Shown: positions 51,901 to 64,000 of the stretch, piece after piece
How the letters are laid out: each line of letters begins with the position of its first letter
How positions within the stretch are numbered: the stretch's first letter is position 1
Assembly (NCBI GenBank): GCA_023055355.1
Contig: JALJCS010000034.1
Coordinates: forward strand, 5,842,001-5,906,000
Source: Agelaius tricolor
Lineage: Eukaryota > Chordata > Aves > Passeriformes > Icteridae
DNA: 64,000 nucleotides
Reading direction: 5' to 3'
The notes under the pieces: generated by a model
The model's database searches: none
Seen by the model: only the letters and a program-made list of their open reading frames with translations
What the model was told of the DNA's origin: nothing
Translations under genes and position numbers: made by a program

Positions 51901-54900
51901 ATGCAGGGGCAAACAGTCCCCAGCTGTGCAGACAGCCATTATTAAAATACCAGATTATGAAAATTGACTGATTCGTCGCTCTGCAAATCCTCTCCAAAAG
52001 AAGGCAAAACATATTCAGATTAAAAAAATAAATGTTAGAAGCAGTGAATGCTACAATCAGCCATTTTAACTCAGCAATAAGACCTGTTTGCAAGCTTTCT
52101 TTCCCTGTCCAATAGCCTAAAGACTCTCCAAGTGCTCTCAATTTATTTTATTTTAGATTATTTTCAAGCTGCTAATTTAGATGATGCTCAATCTCTCCAG
52201 CTGATTAATTGCCACCTCTTACCCCACTGCATGGAAACCTCACCATTTTCACTGGAGACCCTCCTGTGAGTGAAATCAGGCCCACCAGCACTGCTGCCTG
52301 CTTACTGTGATCCTCCTCAAGCCTCTCAGCCCATTTGAAATCTGCAGTCATTTGCAACACATCCAACTCTGTTCATATTCTCATAATTCCAACACCTTCT
52401 GTGAAGGAGTGAGCCATGATCCCCAAATTAGCAGCTTCCCAGAGCTCAAACACAGCAAGGCAGTGATGAAAACAGCAGGCTGAGCACCAAAGAGCATCAT
52501 TTCACAGCTCTGAAATGTGATTAAAAAACTTACAAATGACACATAACCCCTGCTGCAAACCAGACTGAGTGGCATCCTCCCTTTCCAAAGGAGCTTTAAT
52601 CTGGTGTGCTGGAAATCCTGACATGCCAAGTGTAACACTTTCAAATGGTGCTAGAGCACAAACACTGTGCACTTAAAATAGGTTACACACAGATATGTAT
52701 GGAGAGAGAGCCAGAGGGAGAGAGAGATGGCTCATAAAACAGGCTCAGAGTACTTCATTCTGCTGCCTCAGACAATTCCTTTAATGCAAAGTATTTCTGC
52801 TCCAAGAAAGAGGCTTGAAGAAGGCCTTACAGAGAGTAGCCCTTTTAATGTGCATATTTATGACTTTCCCTCATGAAGAATTGTGCCTGGCTATGCCAAT
52901 CCTTCCAAGGATGCCTCTTTCCTCATCACATGTGCTAGTTTTTCCAGACCTTTCTGCAGGCAGAGTGATTCCTGCTCCCAACTACTTCCACATTAAAAAA
53001 TAAATTAATTAAAGGAATTTTTGGAGTTTCAAGCTCCAAGCTCCCCTTCTCCCTGTCCATTTCTTTACTCCAGTGCACTGGAAAAAGCTCCTTGCCACAC
53101 ATTAGTGGCTAAAAATAGTTTGAATTAAGATTTTTTCCCCTCCCTTCCTCTGTATTTGTTCATGGGATTTAAATGACTGTAAGAAGACAAATGACATATT
53201 AGGATGTATTCAGCTTTTAGCAGGTTACCTAAGAAGATTTTTCAGCAGAGTTTATGTCCTGTCAGATCTTATGCATGATAACTATTGAGTATTTATGTAA
53301 TACTATTTATTCATGAAGACCTTTGCTTTATCCTTCCAATTTCCTTCTCTTTTGACCTAAAAGGTACTCCTATGAGTTAAACATGGACAGATGTCTCTCA
53401 GCTCCTCTGAAAACACCTGAGTCACAGCACTGAGCAGCAATGGTCATCTTGGAAACATTGCTACAACAGAATTATGGCTCTAAACATTGAATCTGATTAA
53501 TTAGAGGCTTTGTGAACATTTCTAATAAAGGTTGCAAAGAGTCACATCTTTTTCTCACTTAGGCCCAATGCAACCTTTTTTTTACCCCTCTGGATTTCAT
53601 TTAAAATTAATTACCACTAACTATACCTCTCACATAAATAAATAAATAACAAATCTTAGTCTAAGATTAATCCATCAAATTATCTTACAGAGAACATTTT
53701 GTGTTCTCCTGCACCTCACACTCTTCACATGAGCCTTTCTGGCCATATGCAACTCTACCCCAGCACAATCCCATCATACCATTTCACTAAATAACCTAAT
53801 TTAAGTTCCTCAGTAGCCAGGGCTGAACACACCTTAAACAATAAAACATATTTCATCTTTACCTGGTCTTTTAGCCACTTTCAGCAGGAGTGTTTCCACT
53901 GCTGACCTCCAGATCAACTGTGGAACAGGAGAGAAAGAACAAGAGAGCAGCATCAGCAGCCAGTACATTCCCCACCTGGAAGAGATAACAGAAACCACCA
54001 CGAGAAACACCTGTGGTCAAACAGCTCCTGTTGGGGCTCTGATGGATCATTGCTGTACAGGTGCATCCCACAGCCCTCAGGATCCACTTTAAACACTCCA
54101 CAGAACTCCTGGCAATGACAAATTTTATTTCCCTCTCCACTTACAAGCAGAACCCTGCCATATGCTCTACACACATAAAACACAGACATGCCCATGGAGT
54201 CAGAAATAATGACAAGGACAGAGTTTAGCAGCAGCTCTGCAGCATGGCAGGGATTCCAAAAGGAATCCTCAGATCCAAGTGTGCCATTGAAATCTTTGAA
54301 AGAATCTACCCAAAATCTGAATAAGAATAATAAAACAAAAAATAACACAGCATAAGCCATAAATTATTGTCCTGTAGCAATGAGAAATCTTTACTGAAAG
54401 GGATGTAGACTCTGCACTCTCTCCTTGCCTGTTGCTGGAGTTTCTAAGCTGGTACAATGTCTCTGGCTGAAAACATCTATCAGCTGCCCAGAATTTACCT
54501 GAGAGACTTAAATACAACCTAAAGTTGTCACTTGCAAAAACCTGGAGTGAAAAGATAGAACGCCTAGACATCTTCTGATAAAGAGAAATCAATGTACAGA
54601 ACAATTGTCCTCCCCTGTTTCCCTTCATGACCATTTGGAAACACCATCCACTGGTTCTCATCACTACTTGTGAACTGCTTTTAGGGGATTTGTGAAAGGC
54701 AAACCTAACAAGAAAGCAAGTATTATGTGGCCTAAATTCTCTGTAAAAGTGTCCACACCAACAACAGAAAATGTTTCCATCTGTATGCTCTCATTTAATT
54801 TCTAAATATCCTTACCTCTGTGATCAAAGGTAAGGAAACTTAGATTCCAATTAATTTTGTAAATTCCACTGTTTCCCCATTTCCCCTCCAAGCAAATAAA

Positions 54901-55952
54901 TTCTCTTTCCTGTGGTGGTGACAGTGGGGCAAAAGCACACTGACAGTTCTAACACTCACCCAAGGGATTCCCTGAGCCAGGCACTTTTTAGGGGAAAATC
55001 AAGGGAAGGTGACAGGCAGGCTCAGTCTGGGTGATATTTGACACATTCCTGGCCACCTCTCTTCCATTGGTACACAGGAAAGCCTTTTATGGGTTTAATT
55101 CCCAAGAGTAAAAACAATAATCCCAGTGGATGTACTGGCTTCTTGCTGCTGAAGTCACCTCCCTGAAGTGAAGAGAGTTTTGCTGATAGAATGCAGTGTA
55201 ATTTATGAGCCACTTCAGGCACAGTTTGTCCAAATGTCTTTTGAAAACTTGGTCTGGCAAGTACAAGAGCTACATTAGCACTATGCTGCTAAAACTGCCT
55301 CAAGGGTTATCAAACTATGCATCTATCATCCATGGAAACTGGGGGTGGAAAAGAGCTCCTAGGTGCTTAGCTCATCTCTCTGCCAACACAGAACTGCTCC
55401 ACGCTGTGTTCTGCAAGGTTTGTCCAGTTTTTAATCGAGTAAAGAAGCTCCCACCATTTCTCCCAATGGAGAAATTATTCTCTATCATAAAAGATTTCAG
55501 TGCAAAGAAACAGTTCCTGACACTTAGCCTAAAATATTCCCTTGCTGACATTTTTACATTCATCTCTATTATATGCACACATATATTTATATGCATATGC
55601 TATACAACAAAAGCCAAACTGCTCCCACTTACATCATACAGGCCTTGAAAAGTCAGCCACATTGCCTTGGTGTAAGGCTGGAAAGAATTTGTTCTCACAT
55701 TTTGTTCTTCAGGAAATCTTGGTGGGGGTAACAGCTTGATTTTCATGACACACATTAAAAGAATAAACTATATAAACTGTCAGAAAACCTCACATCAAAT
55801 GAAAATCTGCAATCCTGCATCAGCCAGGCCCTGGTTTAAAGTTATTTTAAAAAGTATAAGGTGCTGGGGAGTGTGTAGGTAGTAGAATTATGTCATTTAC
55901 CAGGAAAGAGATGCACTCTCTACAAATTTTTCTCATGGCAACAAGTTCATTC
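48987..55952. other. AT-rich non-coding sequence, no gene recognised
   Basis: A 15-T run lies at 50111-50125 and a GAGA-rich patch at 52700-52730. The longest open frames are 147 codons (55205-55648, +), 135 and 131 codons (53953-54360 and 54269-54664, -). The last two overlap in different frames. None shows a domain, a plausible signal peptide followed by a mature protein, or splice context. Confidence 0.5.
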
Positions 55953-56025
55953 TGAACTTCTTGCAGAAGTTCATTTCTGCAAGAAGTGAATTTCTCTTGA
56001 ACCAAGAGCTGCTGCTTCTTGGTTC
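55953..56025. repeat. Cluster of overlapping and adjacent hairpins
   Basis: ACTTCTTGCAGAA (55956-55968) is the exact reverse complement of TTCTGCAAGAAGT (55975-55987), with a 6-base loop. A competing hairpin uses TGAACTTC (55953-55960) and GAAGTTCA (55966-55973). A third, separate hairpin uses GAACCAAG (55999-56006) and CTTGGTTC (56018-56025) with an 11-base loop. This density of exact inverted repeats in 73 bp is unusual for the window. Confidence 0.85.
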
Positions 56026-58752
56026 TTCAAGTCCATTACAAGGTACCACAAACAAAACCAGCAACAACCACATTGTAGACATGCAGATTCCTTGGCTCCT
56101 CACAGTAGTATTTAATGTTCTGTATTTACACTTAATTTCTGACCAGCCCATCTTTAAGCATATGGAACTGCTGCAGCTCTATGGCACATGTGACCCAGGG
56201 ATTAATAAATCCCACGTCACCCACTGCACAATGGTTTTGCTAATCTTGTTTTCCTAGATTTCCCTAAAAATAATCTTTTTAAGAAAAGCATGTTCCTTTC
56301 AAAAGTTCAAAATTCCTTTCAAAGCAGGAACTAGCAAAGCAATTTGTCTTTAGGTTTTAATCTGGATCACTTTCATTATTGATCAGATTGTTTAATGCAA
56401 TTTTCTGAAAATTGTACCACAAGTAGTTCTAGAAAGGGTCTGTATGCTTCACAGTTAACATCTTTATGTGTGAAATAAAAGCTGTATTTGAGCCCTGGTA
56501 GATATTAAAAACAGATGATTTTTTTCTGACTTTCACTGAAAAGTCCTTCAATTTGCTCTTTAGGTTTGCCAAAATTACTTGTGACATTTTATGCATTGGC
56601 ACAATAACTATGGGTCATTTTCAATAACCCATGGCTAGCCCCATAGAAAGAGATGAAGCAAATTCCCTTATTTCTCATGGGAAACTTTAAGGTCAGTGTT
56701 AAGGCTGTAGAAAGATGGAAGGGTTAAAATTCCACCACCAGAACTTCTCCAGCAATTACAGATGGAAAGCAAAAGAAATCAATGTTAATTACACCAGTCC
56801 TGCAGGAAGGGGGAACAAAATTTGCACAATGAAAAAATATCTTGCTCTCTCTCCTTTTTCAACTGGCCAACTGAAATACTTTATTATCCTCTTTTTGATA
56901 TGGTAGCCCTGACCCAGCTCTGGCCATCCTTACCTCCTGGTTTTCAATAAAAGTGCTACTATGCTGAAGATGCAGGAATAGTGAGAGGGGCCCACCAAAC
57001 CTCACAGGAGGTTCACTGACCTCACTCTCTTGATCTCTCACAAGCCACTGTCACAGCTGAGACCAAGAGCTGGGCTGAGCCATCTCCTGATGGTTTGGGT
57101 GTCACTAATTAAGGTCATGGAATTTACAATAGAGGAGAAATTTGGGCAATTCCTACTGAGCAACAGCACCTGGTACTGCAGAGCAGATCCCATCTCACCC
57201 CAGTTCCACCCTTTGGGTTTGTCAGTCCATTCATTCAGCCTCCAGGTGACACCAGCGCAGAACAAGCCACATCAGCAGAGCTGCAGGGACAGAAGGCTTT
57301 GGATTTGAGGAATTCCTTTTACACAGCTCTGTATGTCTCCAGATCCCCTAAAAGAAAAGCAGGCCAGCAGTCTGACAAAAAACATGCTGCCTGAGCTACT
57401 GCATTTTGAGTTTGCAGTGCCATGGAGATTATGAATGCCCAAATCAGCACTTTTTTTTTTCTTTTCCCCTGTTTTTTAAACCTAAAATACTTTCCCTTAT
57501 GGACCTAGTTTGTCCTTGTGACCTGCAGAGTGTGGCAGTTCTGCAAAAACAGGCCTTCAACAGTGGCTTTGTGAGAGGCTAAGTATGGTTCATTGAGTCA
57601 AGCCAGAAGTTCCTCTGTTTATTTATTTAACTTTGCTAATGCAAACTAACCCCCTCAGAGCTTACCTGCAACTGGAGGCTAGGATTTTTCTTGGTTTTGG
57701 TTGTGTTGGATTTCTATTTTACTTTTTCGGTTAAAAAAAAAAATCAAAAACCTCAGATAAAATTAATCCCACAGTAATACTGCTGTAAATCAGTGTACAG
57801 ATTGTAGTTAGATGCTGTTGCAACCAGAAATTATGATTATGTTAACAGTTATCTCATTCAAACTAATTTCTCTGAGAATGGAACCTGAAAATCTGAGTAA
57901 TGCAATCCTGGAGAAAGGTCTCTGTTATTCTTGCAAAACTGAGCTGCTTTGCTTGCAGATAAGGGGCGAGTTAGCTAAAAAGAACTGGTCTGAAATAGTA
58001 AAAAGGGCAAAACCACAAAGATACCTAAACCAGAAATTTGTGATGAAATGACATTTTTGTTGACTCCACAGAGATGTTTGAGAAAAAAACAATTAAAGAT
58101 AAATATCTGAGATGAGGCAGACATGAAGGTGTTATCTGTGGGAAGGATTGTCCAGAAAGTCACAGGTATTTTGAGATTCTTAAAGTAAATCTGAAATGTA
58201 ACTGTGAAATAACATTAGGTACTTCTGCCACTGCTGCTGCATGTGAAAGAAAACATAAAGCTGTAGAATGGTTCTCCCAAGTACCATTACAGGTATATTT
58301 GAGAGATGGAGTTTTGCCAAAAAATCTATAAGTCTTCCGTGTTCCTCCCTTATCACCTTTATCTGTGAAATTAGATATTGTATTGAAGAAACTGGATTAT
58401 TCAAACAGCACAGAAAATCCATCTCACAGTGTTCAAGTGCATGGTGGTAAGGCTTTGGTTTGTTATCATTTTTCATGCTTTGTAAGAAAACCACCAGGGG
58501 CATGCTTTGCAATGCAAACTTTTTGAGATTTTTGTGGTAACTGTAACTTTAGGAGACAAATTGCCTTTATAAAGGAGGAGGGTCCAAGACAAAATATGAG
58601 TCTATTCCCAAGCAACTGACATTTCCATTCATATTGAAAGATTTTGGCAAGAAATTTCAAAGTTTTGCTGAAAACTGAAAGAGCTCTTGCTGCAGAATCT
58701 GAAGGAAAAGCAATGGCTGATGAATGACCAGGTTGCAGGAGTAACACTCTTC
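56026..58752. other. AT-rich non-coding sequence, no gene recognised
   Basis: Chance open frames are 110 codons or shorter. I see no RNA gene or mobile element. Confidence 0.55.
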
Positions 58753-58855
58753 CAGTAAGAGTGCTTGGCAGGTATCTGCAATTCTGAGGGGCATGAGGCT
58801 GGAGCAGGGATCCAAATGCTGCTTATCCACATCCCTGGATAAAGCACTCTTACTG
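58753..58855. repeat. 14-bp inverted repeat with 75-bp spacer
   Basis: CAGTAAGAGTGCTT (58753-58766) is the exact reverse complement of AAGCACTCTTACTG (58842-58855). Inside the spacer, CAGGGAT (58805-58811) pairs with ATCCCTG (58831-58837). The whole could fold as a nested stem. It lies about 80 bp before a CR1 3' end but is not part of the CR1 consensus I know. Confidence 0.8.
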
Positions 58856-58933
58856 TAAGGCTTTGCATTTTCAGCTAGAAACATTTACACAGCTGGGATA
58901 TTTGCCCTACTCTTGTGGGAGAAGCATGGTATG

Positions 58934-59087
58934 GTGGGTTCCCCATCCCTGGAAATGTTCAAGGCCAGGCTGGATGGGGCTCTGAGCAACCTGGTCTAGG
59001 GGAATGTGCCCCTGCCCAAAGCAGGAGGGTTGGAACAAAATGATCTTTGAGGTCTCTTCCAAGCCAAACCATTCTGTGATTTTGGGA
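58934..59087 (+). mobile_element. CR1 LINE 3' end
   Basis: This is the classic CR1 tail: TCCCCATCCCTGGAAATGTT, then CAAGGCCAGGCTGGATGGGG, then CTCTGAGCAACCTGGTCTAG, then GCCCCTGCCC and GGGTTGGAAC, then ATGATCTTTGAGGTCTCTTC and CCAAACCATTCTGTGATTTT. It ends in the degraded terminal octamers ATTCTGTG ATTTTGGG. About 150 bp is kept, a strongly 5'-truncated insertion, which is typical for this family because reverse transcription often stops early. CR1 carries no poly(A) tail. This is the strongest evidence that the host is a bird. Confidence 0.95.
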
Positions 59088-62000
59088 TATTGCACAAAAT
59101 GTGATGAATGGTCACTGTGGATCATTTAAAAGAGCAAGAGACTTCAAGTGCACAGTCTGGAACTGGTCCACAATTCTCATAGAGAGGCAACAATATTAGT
59201 GACAGTGATAAAAAGAAGTAAATTAATTTCAAAGTTGCAAGATTTTACCCATATTTGTATTGGTAAATATGGGGATCTTCTCTTGTCACTGAACATCATT
59301 GCTCTGATTCAGTTCCTGCTGGGAGAGGTGCTATCACCTAGCACCAATGCTATAATTCAGGGTTAGTTTGAAAGCTTAGGGAAATTCCTAATTCATTTCA
59401 CACATATGAGAAAGCATTTTGGAAAGTGGAGCCTGGCTAGTTTTGTCATTTTTACACGTCTTCCTTGTAGCCTCCTTTTATTATTACTTTATCTTATGGT
59501 TGAAAAAGTTGATTTTGCTTTTCATCTTCTGCAGCCTAAACATTTCAGGAAGCATGAGCAAAAAGACATTGATTTTTCATATTGGATGGCTTCTGCTGAG
59601 CTCCAAATTTAGAGCTATATGCTGGCAAATACCCCACTCCTCTCCAATTTTTTCTTTTTAATGAGATACCCAGAGTAAGTGCTTTCTCAGATTATTGCCT
59701 CCCAACTTGCATGATTTAATCATGTCTTTAGTTTGGATTCTATATTTGAAATCTAAACTTGGAAGTTTCACCCTCCAAGTCCTTAGAATAGTGACTAGTA
59801 TGAATTACTCACTGGATCTGCATTTTTCTCTCAAATTGCACGGGGCTGGTGTTCAGATCAACATTTCTATTCCTGTTTTTTGTGATCCCAGTAGTCCTCT
59901 GAAGAAGCTACAGTGGTTGTATGAGGGACTGAACATGGCTGTGTCTGCCTCCTCCTCTCTCAGACCTCTGACCTTGGATAAATACCTTGGCTGCAAAAAT
60001 TTAAACCTGTTCAGGTGAAAGCACAGAGGTGGCAATTCCCTTTCACAGCCTGGGATAAAACCCATACATTTTACACCAAATTTGTATCTTTATCACTGTG
60101 CACTCCAGAAAGGGCCTTGAGGGGCTTCAAGGAATGTTGAGGTCACCCAGCCAGCACATCTGAACAGGGCTGAGGTTGTACCAGAGCTTTTTCAGGTGTC
60201 CAGCACAATGTCACAGCATACATGCAAAGGAATGAGGGAAATGATACCAGAAACTAAGGACAGAAATCATTTTACAGAAATACAGCCCTGACAACAGTGC
60301 AAGAAAAGCCATCATCTCCTCCAGGTTCCAATACATCTGAATGCTGAAACCATATTTGTCTTTGGCATCTGGCAATGTCATTTAATACATTCTTATGGAC
60401 CTGCATGCAGTTAAGCATGCACTGTATATTATTTTATGATGTTTGGATTGGAATCCTAGTTTCTGGGTACAAGTATTCATGTTTTTGCAGATTCTTGTGT
60501 AAAGCTGGGAGAACCTGTTTCCAATTTCATGACCGTTTATCGCTAATCCAAAATGACTGCAGCATTACCTACAGACAGGAAGCTGGATGAGGTCTTGTGT
60601 GTTTTGGATTCATCCTGCTCTTCCCAGGAAACTCTGTTAAACTAGTTTTATGCTTACATGAGAGGAAGACAGAAATTGCTAATGGACATGACTGTGCCTA
60701 ATCTATATATAGTTTTACAAAATAGATTTAAAACTGAGATGGGTCTTGTAGCAGCTCTTCATCTATATGAGCTGAAATAATAATTTCAGCATTCCATTCA
60801 CGTTTCTGCTTTTGCTTTCTGAAAGCTCAAACAGCACAAAAGCACCCTGCACTCACTAGTCCAGCCAAAATTCAGGAATCCTATTGGTTTTAGTCTCTGG
60901 GTCTAATGATGAACTTTTCCTGAAATAAACAAAATCTTGCAGCAAAGCAGTTCTTTTGTACAATTCACACTACCATCTGGCAAGAGATTATGGTGGACTG
61001 CAGTCATATTACATGTAAAAAAAAAACATATTGTAGAATATTCCCATGAGGAGCAAAAACCAATGTTAACAAGAGGACAGATTAAACTGTCCTCCAGAAC
61101 TGGGAACTGCCTAAGAAAGATATACTTATCATTTTATAAACTTCTAAAACTTTAGAGGCTCATTTTGGCCAACAGCTTATTTAGAATTCTTCTAATAATT
61201 CTTGTGAGAAGACGACTTCTGCTGATTTATGGCAGTCCAAGATTGTGATGGATAGAAATACCTGTCAGATTACTCTCTTAATAATTCTGGAATTTTATGT
61301 TTAATCATAATCATACTGTAAAGGTGCACATATTCTTTTCCTCTTAGAAAGTTAATGATTTCATTGGAATTTTGCCAAAAAGTATTAGAATCCTACTTGT
61401 CTGAAAAGGATTTGAACTGATTGGATTGTTTATTATTCTGTTCAAATACTTTGCTCATTATGTTACTCATGCAAGGTTTTCAAGGAACATGTATTGTTGA
61501 ATACAATTCAACGGTTAGAAAAATTACTCTAAGTTTAACTTCCAATTAATTGAACCTGTAGTTAGTTAGTGGCAAGCTTAAGCAATAGCAAACAACCCTC
61601 AAAGTTGCATCTTCATTTGGTAGCATTTGATATTTGGGAAATCTATATGACCCATTCAGCATTGCAGGGAGAAAAATGAAAATGTGAACTTAAAAAACAC
61701 TGTACATAACAGTTAGAGAACAAGAAAAGATATTAGTAGGGCTGTGAATAAAAATCCATTTTCAGAAACCATTTAAAACTATTTAATACAGTAGTGTCAT
61801 GCATTATTTAGGCCCTTTGCTGTCTTTTACAAACTTTCCTTAAGAACAATAAATTTCAGTCAACCAAATCCTAATGCCTGCCTCTAACTCCTTCCCTCAT
61901 AACAACCCCATACCTAGATTTTATTCCCTGAGAAAAAGCTGTACCTACAACTTGCTTCTTTCTCTTGTGAGAAAGTTAAAGAAGAAAACCCCCTTTATGA

Positions 62001-64000
62001 AGGGGACTAATCTCAGTGCTTCTGAACATGATGGAGATCTCTGAAGACTGTTTTCTAGTGCTTTCTTAGTCTATAGGATAAAATCTGGCACTTTTTTTCT
62101 ATTGAAAACAACTCATGGTTATTTGACAACATAATCATGGATTACACCATGCTTTGGTGTTCTTTAAATGATTTACATTTTTCTACATTACTTTATAAAT
62201 GCCTTCAGGGTTTTTCCCAATAATTTTATTATTGGATTGTTATGTATTTAGTTACAGTAGATTATGATTTCCCTGGCTAGCTTTTTCCACTGTCCAACCT
62301 TGAAAAGGCTGGAAATGTAAAAATCAACAAAGAATATATGTCAAAGTACGTTCACAATCGATTTGTAAACCCCTAGAAATAATTCCATTCATAGGAAACT
62401 AAGAACAAAGCCATGTTTGTCCCTTGCCACTTGAGCTCTAGAGTGTGAAGCCCACCAGAATTCAGTAGCTGTGAAGCCACAGGCACTACTCACTATCCTG
62501 AAGGGAAAATAACCTGAGGCAGCTCTCACAGCTCCCCATGTCCATTCAGCACAACCTCCCCTCTCCTCAGAAATACTCTGTCCCTCAGGATCAGTATTTT
62601 TCAGGCAGATTCTGGGTGATTTTAGGAAAAAAAGATGAGAGCCACGTCTACTTGACCGGAGGGTATCAACAGAAACCAAGCACCTCAAAAGGGAAAACCA
62701 CTGTCCATCACCTTCCCCAAAAGCAAAAGCACTTCAGCATGAAAGGGAAGTGCTAAATAAGAATTTCTGGGGTGTGCAAGAATGAATTACCTTGACAAGC
62801 TGGGGAGGCACATGAGGATCCAGAAATCATGAGAATGGCTGTGACCAATATGTAGCAAGTCATAAAAGACTCCACATCTTCTGTCTTTTCTTCCTGCAAA
62901 ACAAGGGACTTGATTAATGATCACAGTTCCACACTTAGTGCCAGGTGCCATATCCAGAAGAAAGGAGGAGAGAAAATGCTCAGTTCATGGGAAAACATCA
63001 CAGTTCAAACTACCTACAGGACTATCAAAGACCCAGAGAACAGTTCATGGATGAAATGAAGGAAGAAGAATCAAAAGGTGCCTGTTCCACTTCCAGCTTC
63101 TAGGACCTCTTGGTGACACTTTAAAGAAGATAATCAACTTTGTTGAGCCCCAATAGCCACAAGATGTTTTTACATTCCAAATTACTATACAGCTTGTTGA
63201 GAAATAGGCTCAGTCCCTTCTGCTAAATATTTCACATGGAGTAAATAGCCAGCAGAGGAAAAAGAGTGTGTGAAATCCTCAGGCACCTTCCTGACTGTTC
63301 AGATTTTTAAGTCATTATCATTATTATTATTGAAAAGTGTTTCTCTTCAAATAGCACAGATTTGTCAAAACAAAACAATTTGTATGAATGCATCAATTTA
63401 AAGTTCTCCATTTCCAAAACACAAATTGTGTTGCAACCTGAAGATTTTTTGCTACTACCCATCTCTCCTGTATCTTAAAGGTCAGATATTCATCTCAGGA
63501 ATGCAGATTTAAGTCCTAGTTTGACTCAGAGATAAGAGGTCTTGAATCTGTGTCACACAATGCAGAAGTCATCTATGACCTTAACCAAATTATAGAATGG
63601 TCTCATTCATAATTATTTTTTCTTAATTGCTATTGTTATCCAGACACAAAGTAGGACAAGTTCTACATCCCAGTTTTATCTTTACTTTTTTTTCCCTGTG
63701 GGCTGGGAAATCTATTTCCTGTTCAGCTTTAGGCACAACTTCCTCTCCCCTGCCCCATTTGTCCATCGTAGGACTTGCTGTACCTTCAGTTATTTTCCCT
63801 AAAGAATACTTTTTTCTTTTTCCTAAAGCTGCCATCAGGGAATTAGTGCTCCAGGTTCATTTTCAAGCAATTTCCAGGGATTAAATGTGTCTGTCAAAGC
63901 AAGTGCAGTGCTCCCTGTTAGTTATATTCAACCTGTGAAGGCAGAGCTTGGCCCAAGTACTGCAAATCCAGCAGCCCTGAGTTCTGAACCTTGCTGGCTT
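59088..64000. other. AT-rich non-coding sequence, no gene recognised
   Basis: Open frames reach 107 codons (59695-60018, +) without recognisable similarity. Two small hairpins are visible: CCCATATTT (59248-59256) with AAATATGGG (59265-59273), and GCTGAAAT (60771-60778) with ATTTCAGC (60783-60790). No mobile element or RNA gene is recognised. Confidence 0.55.

Noticed and set aside
53953..54664. Two overlapping - strand frames (135 and 131 codons) with hydrophobic stretches
   Set aside because: They overlap in different frames, and the hydrophobic runs follow from AT-rich sequence. No family similarity.
55205..55648. 147-codon + strand frame
   Set aside because: The translation has no recognisable domain, the flanks show no exon features, and frames of this length occur by chance in 64 kb.
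1..64000. tRNA, snRNA, rRNA and well-known microRNA genes
   Set aside because: I looked for the usual signature words on both strands and recognised none. A covariance-model search would be needed to exclude diverged copies.
1..64000. A novel multi-gene system
   Set aside because: No clustered, co-oriented or conserved-looking coding frames exist. The window behaves as non-coding vertebrate DNA.

Overview
The window looks like bird genomic DNA, probably from a songbird. It is AT-rich (about 40% GC by eye) and CpG-poor, with stop codons frequent in all six frames. The clearest clue is a + strand CR1 LINE 3' end at 58934-59087. Two more CR1-like pieces lie on the - strand at 30107-30280 and 40230-40305. 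CR1 is the dominant bird retroelement. A GC-rich block at 2536-2965 resembles an interspersed repeat that I recall as common in songbird assemblies. I recognise no mammalian Alu, B1 or L1 sequence.

I find no protein-coding gene, exon or RNA gene that I can defend. The longest open frames (215 and 168 codons, - strand, 33639-34344) run through a minisatellite and stay open because of its base composition. The other frames above 110 codons resemble no family I know. The window is best read as intergenic or large-intron sequence. Small exons and conserved non-coding elements cannot be excluded by eye.

Layout: 1-11 kb is AT-rich sequence holding the 2.5-3.0 kb repeat, a 37-A tract and a short hairpin. 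11-23 kb holds an 11-bp hairpin, TA and GATA tracts, a 22-bp perfect duplication, a 43-A tract and a 58-bp tandem duplication. 23-30 kb holds two CpG-richer patches, a 38-bp duplication and a 39-A tract. 30-41 kb holds two CR1 fragments, a 14/15-bp minisatellite ending in two copies of an 88-bp higher-order unit, and a 109-bp duplication. 41-50 kb holds an AAT microsatellite, a CpG-richer patch and an 18-G run. 50-64 kb holds a cluster of mutually exclusive hairpins near 56.0 kb, a 14-bp inverted repeat near 58.8 kb and the CR1 3' end.

No genes are seen to work together here. What deserves a second look is structural: the GGGAA/TTCC minisatellite, which is dense in ETS-, STAT- and NF-kB-like matches and quadruplex-forming runs; the fold-back cluster at 55953-56025; and three very long pure A tracts, which are odd for a bird because CR1 does not end in poly(A). 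I found no evidence for a new multi-gene system.
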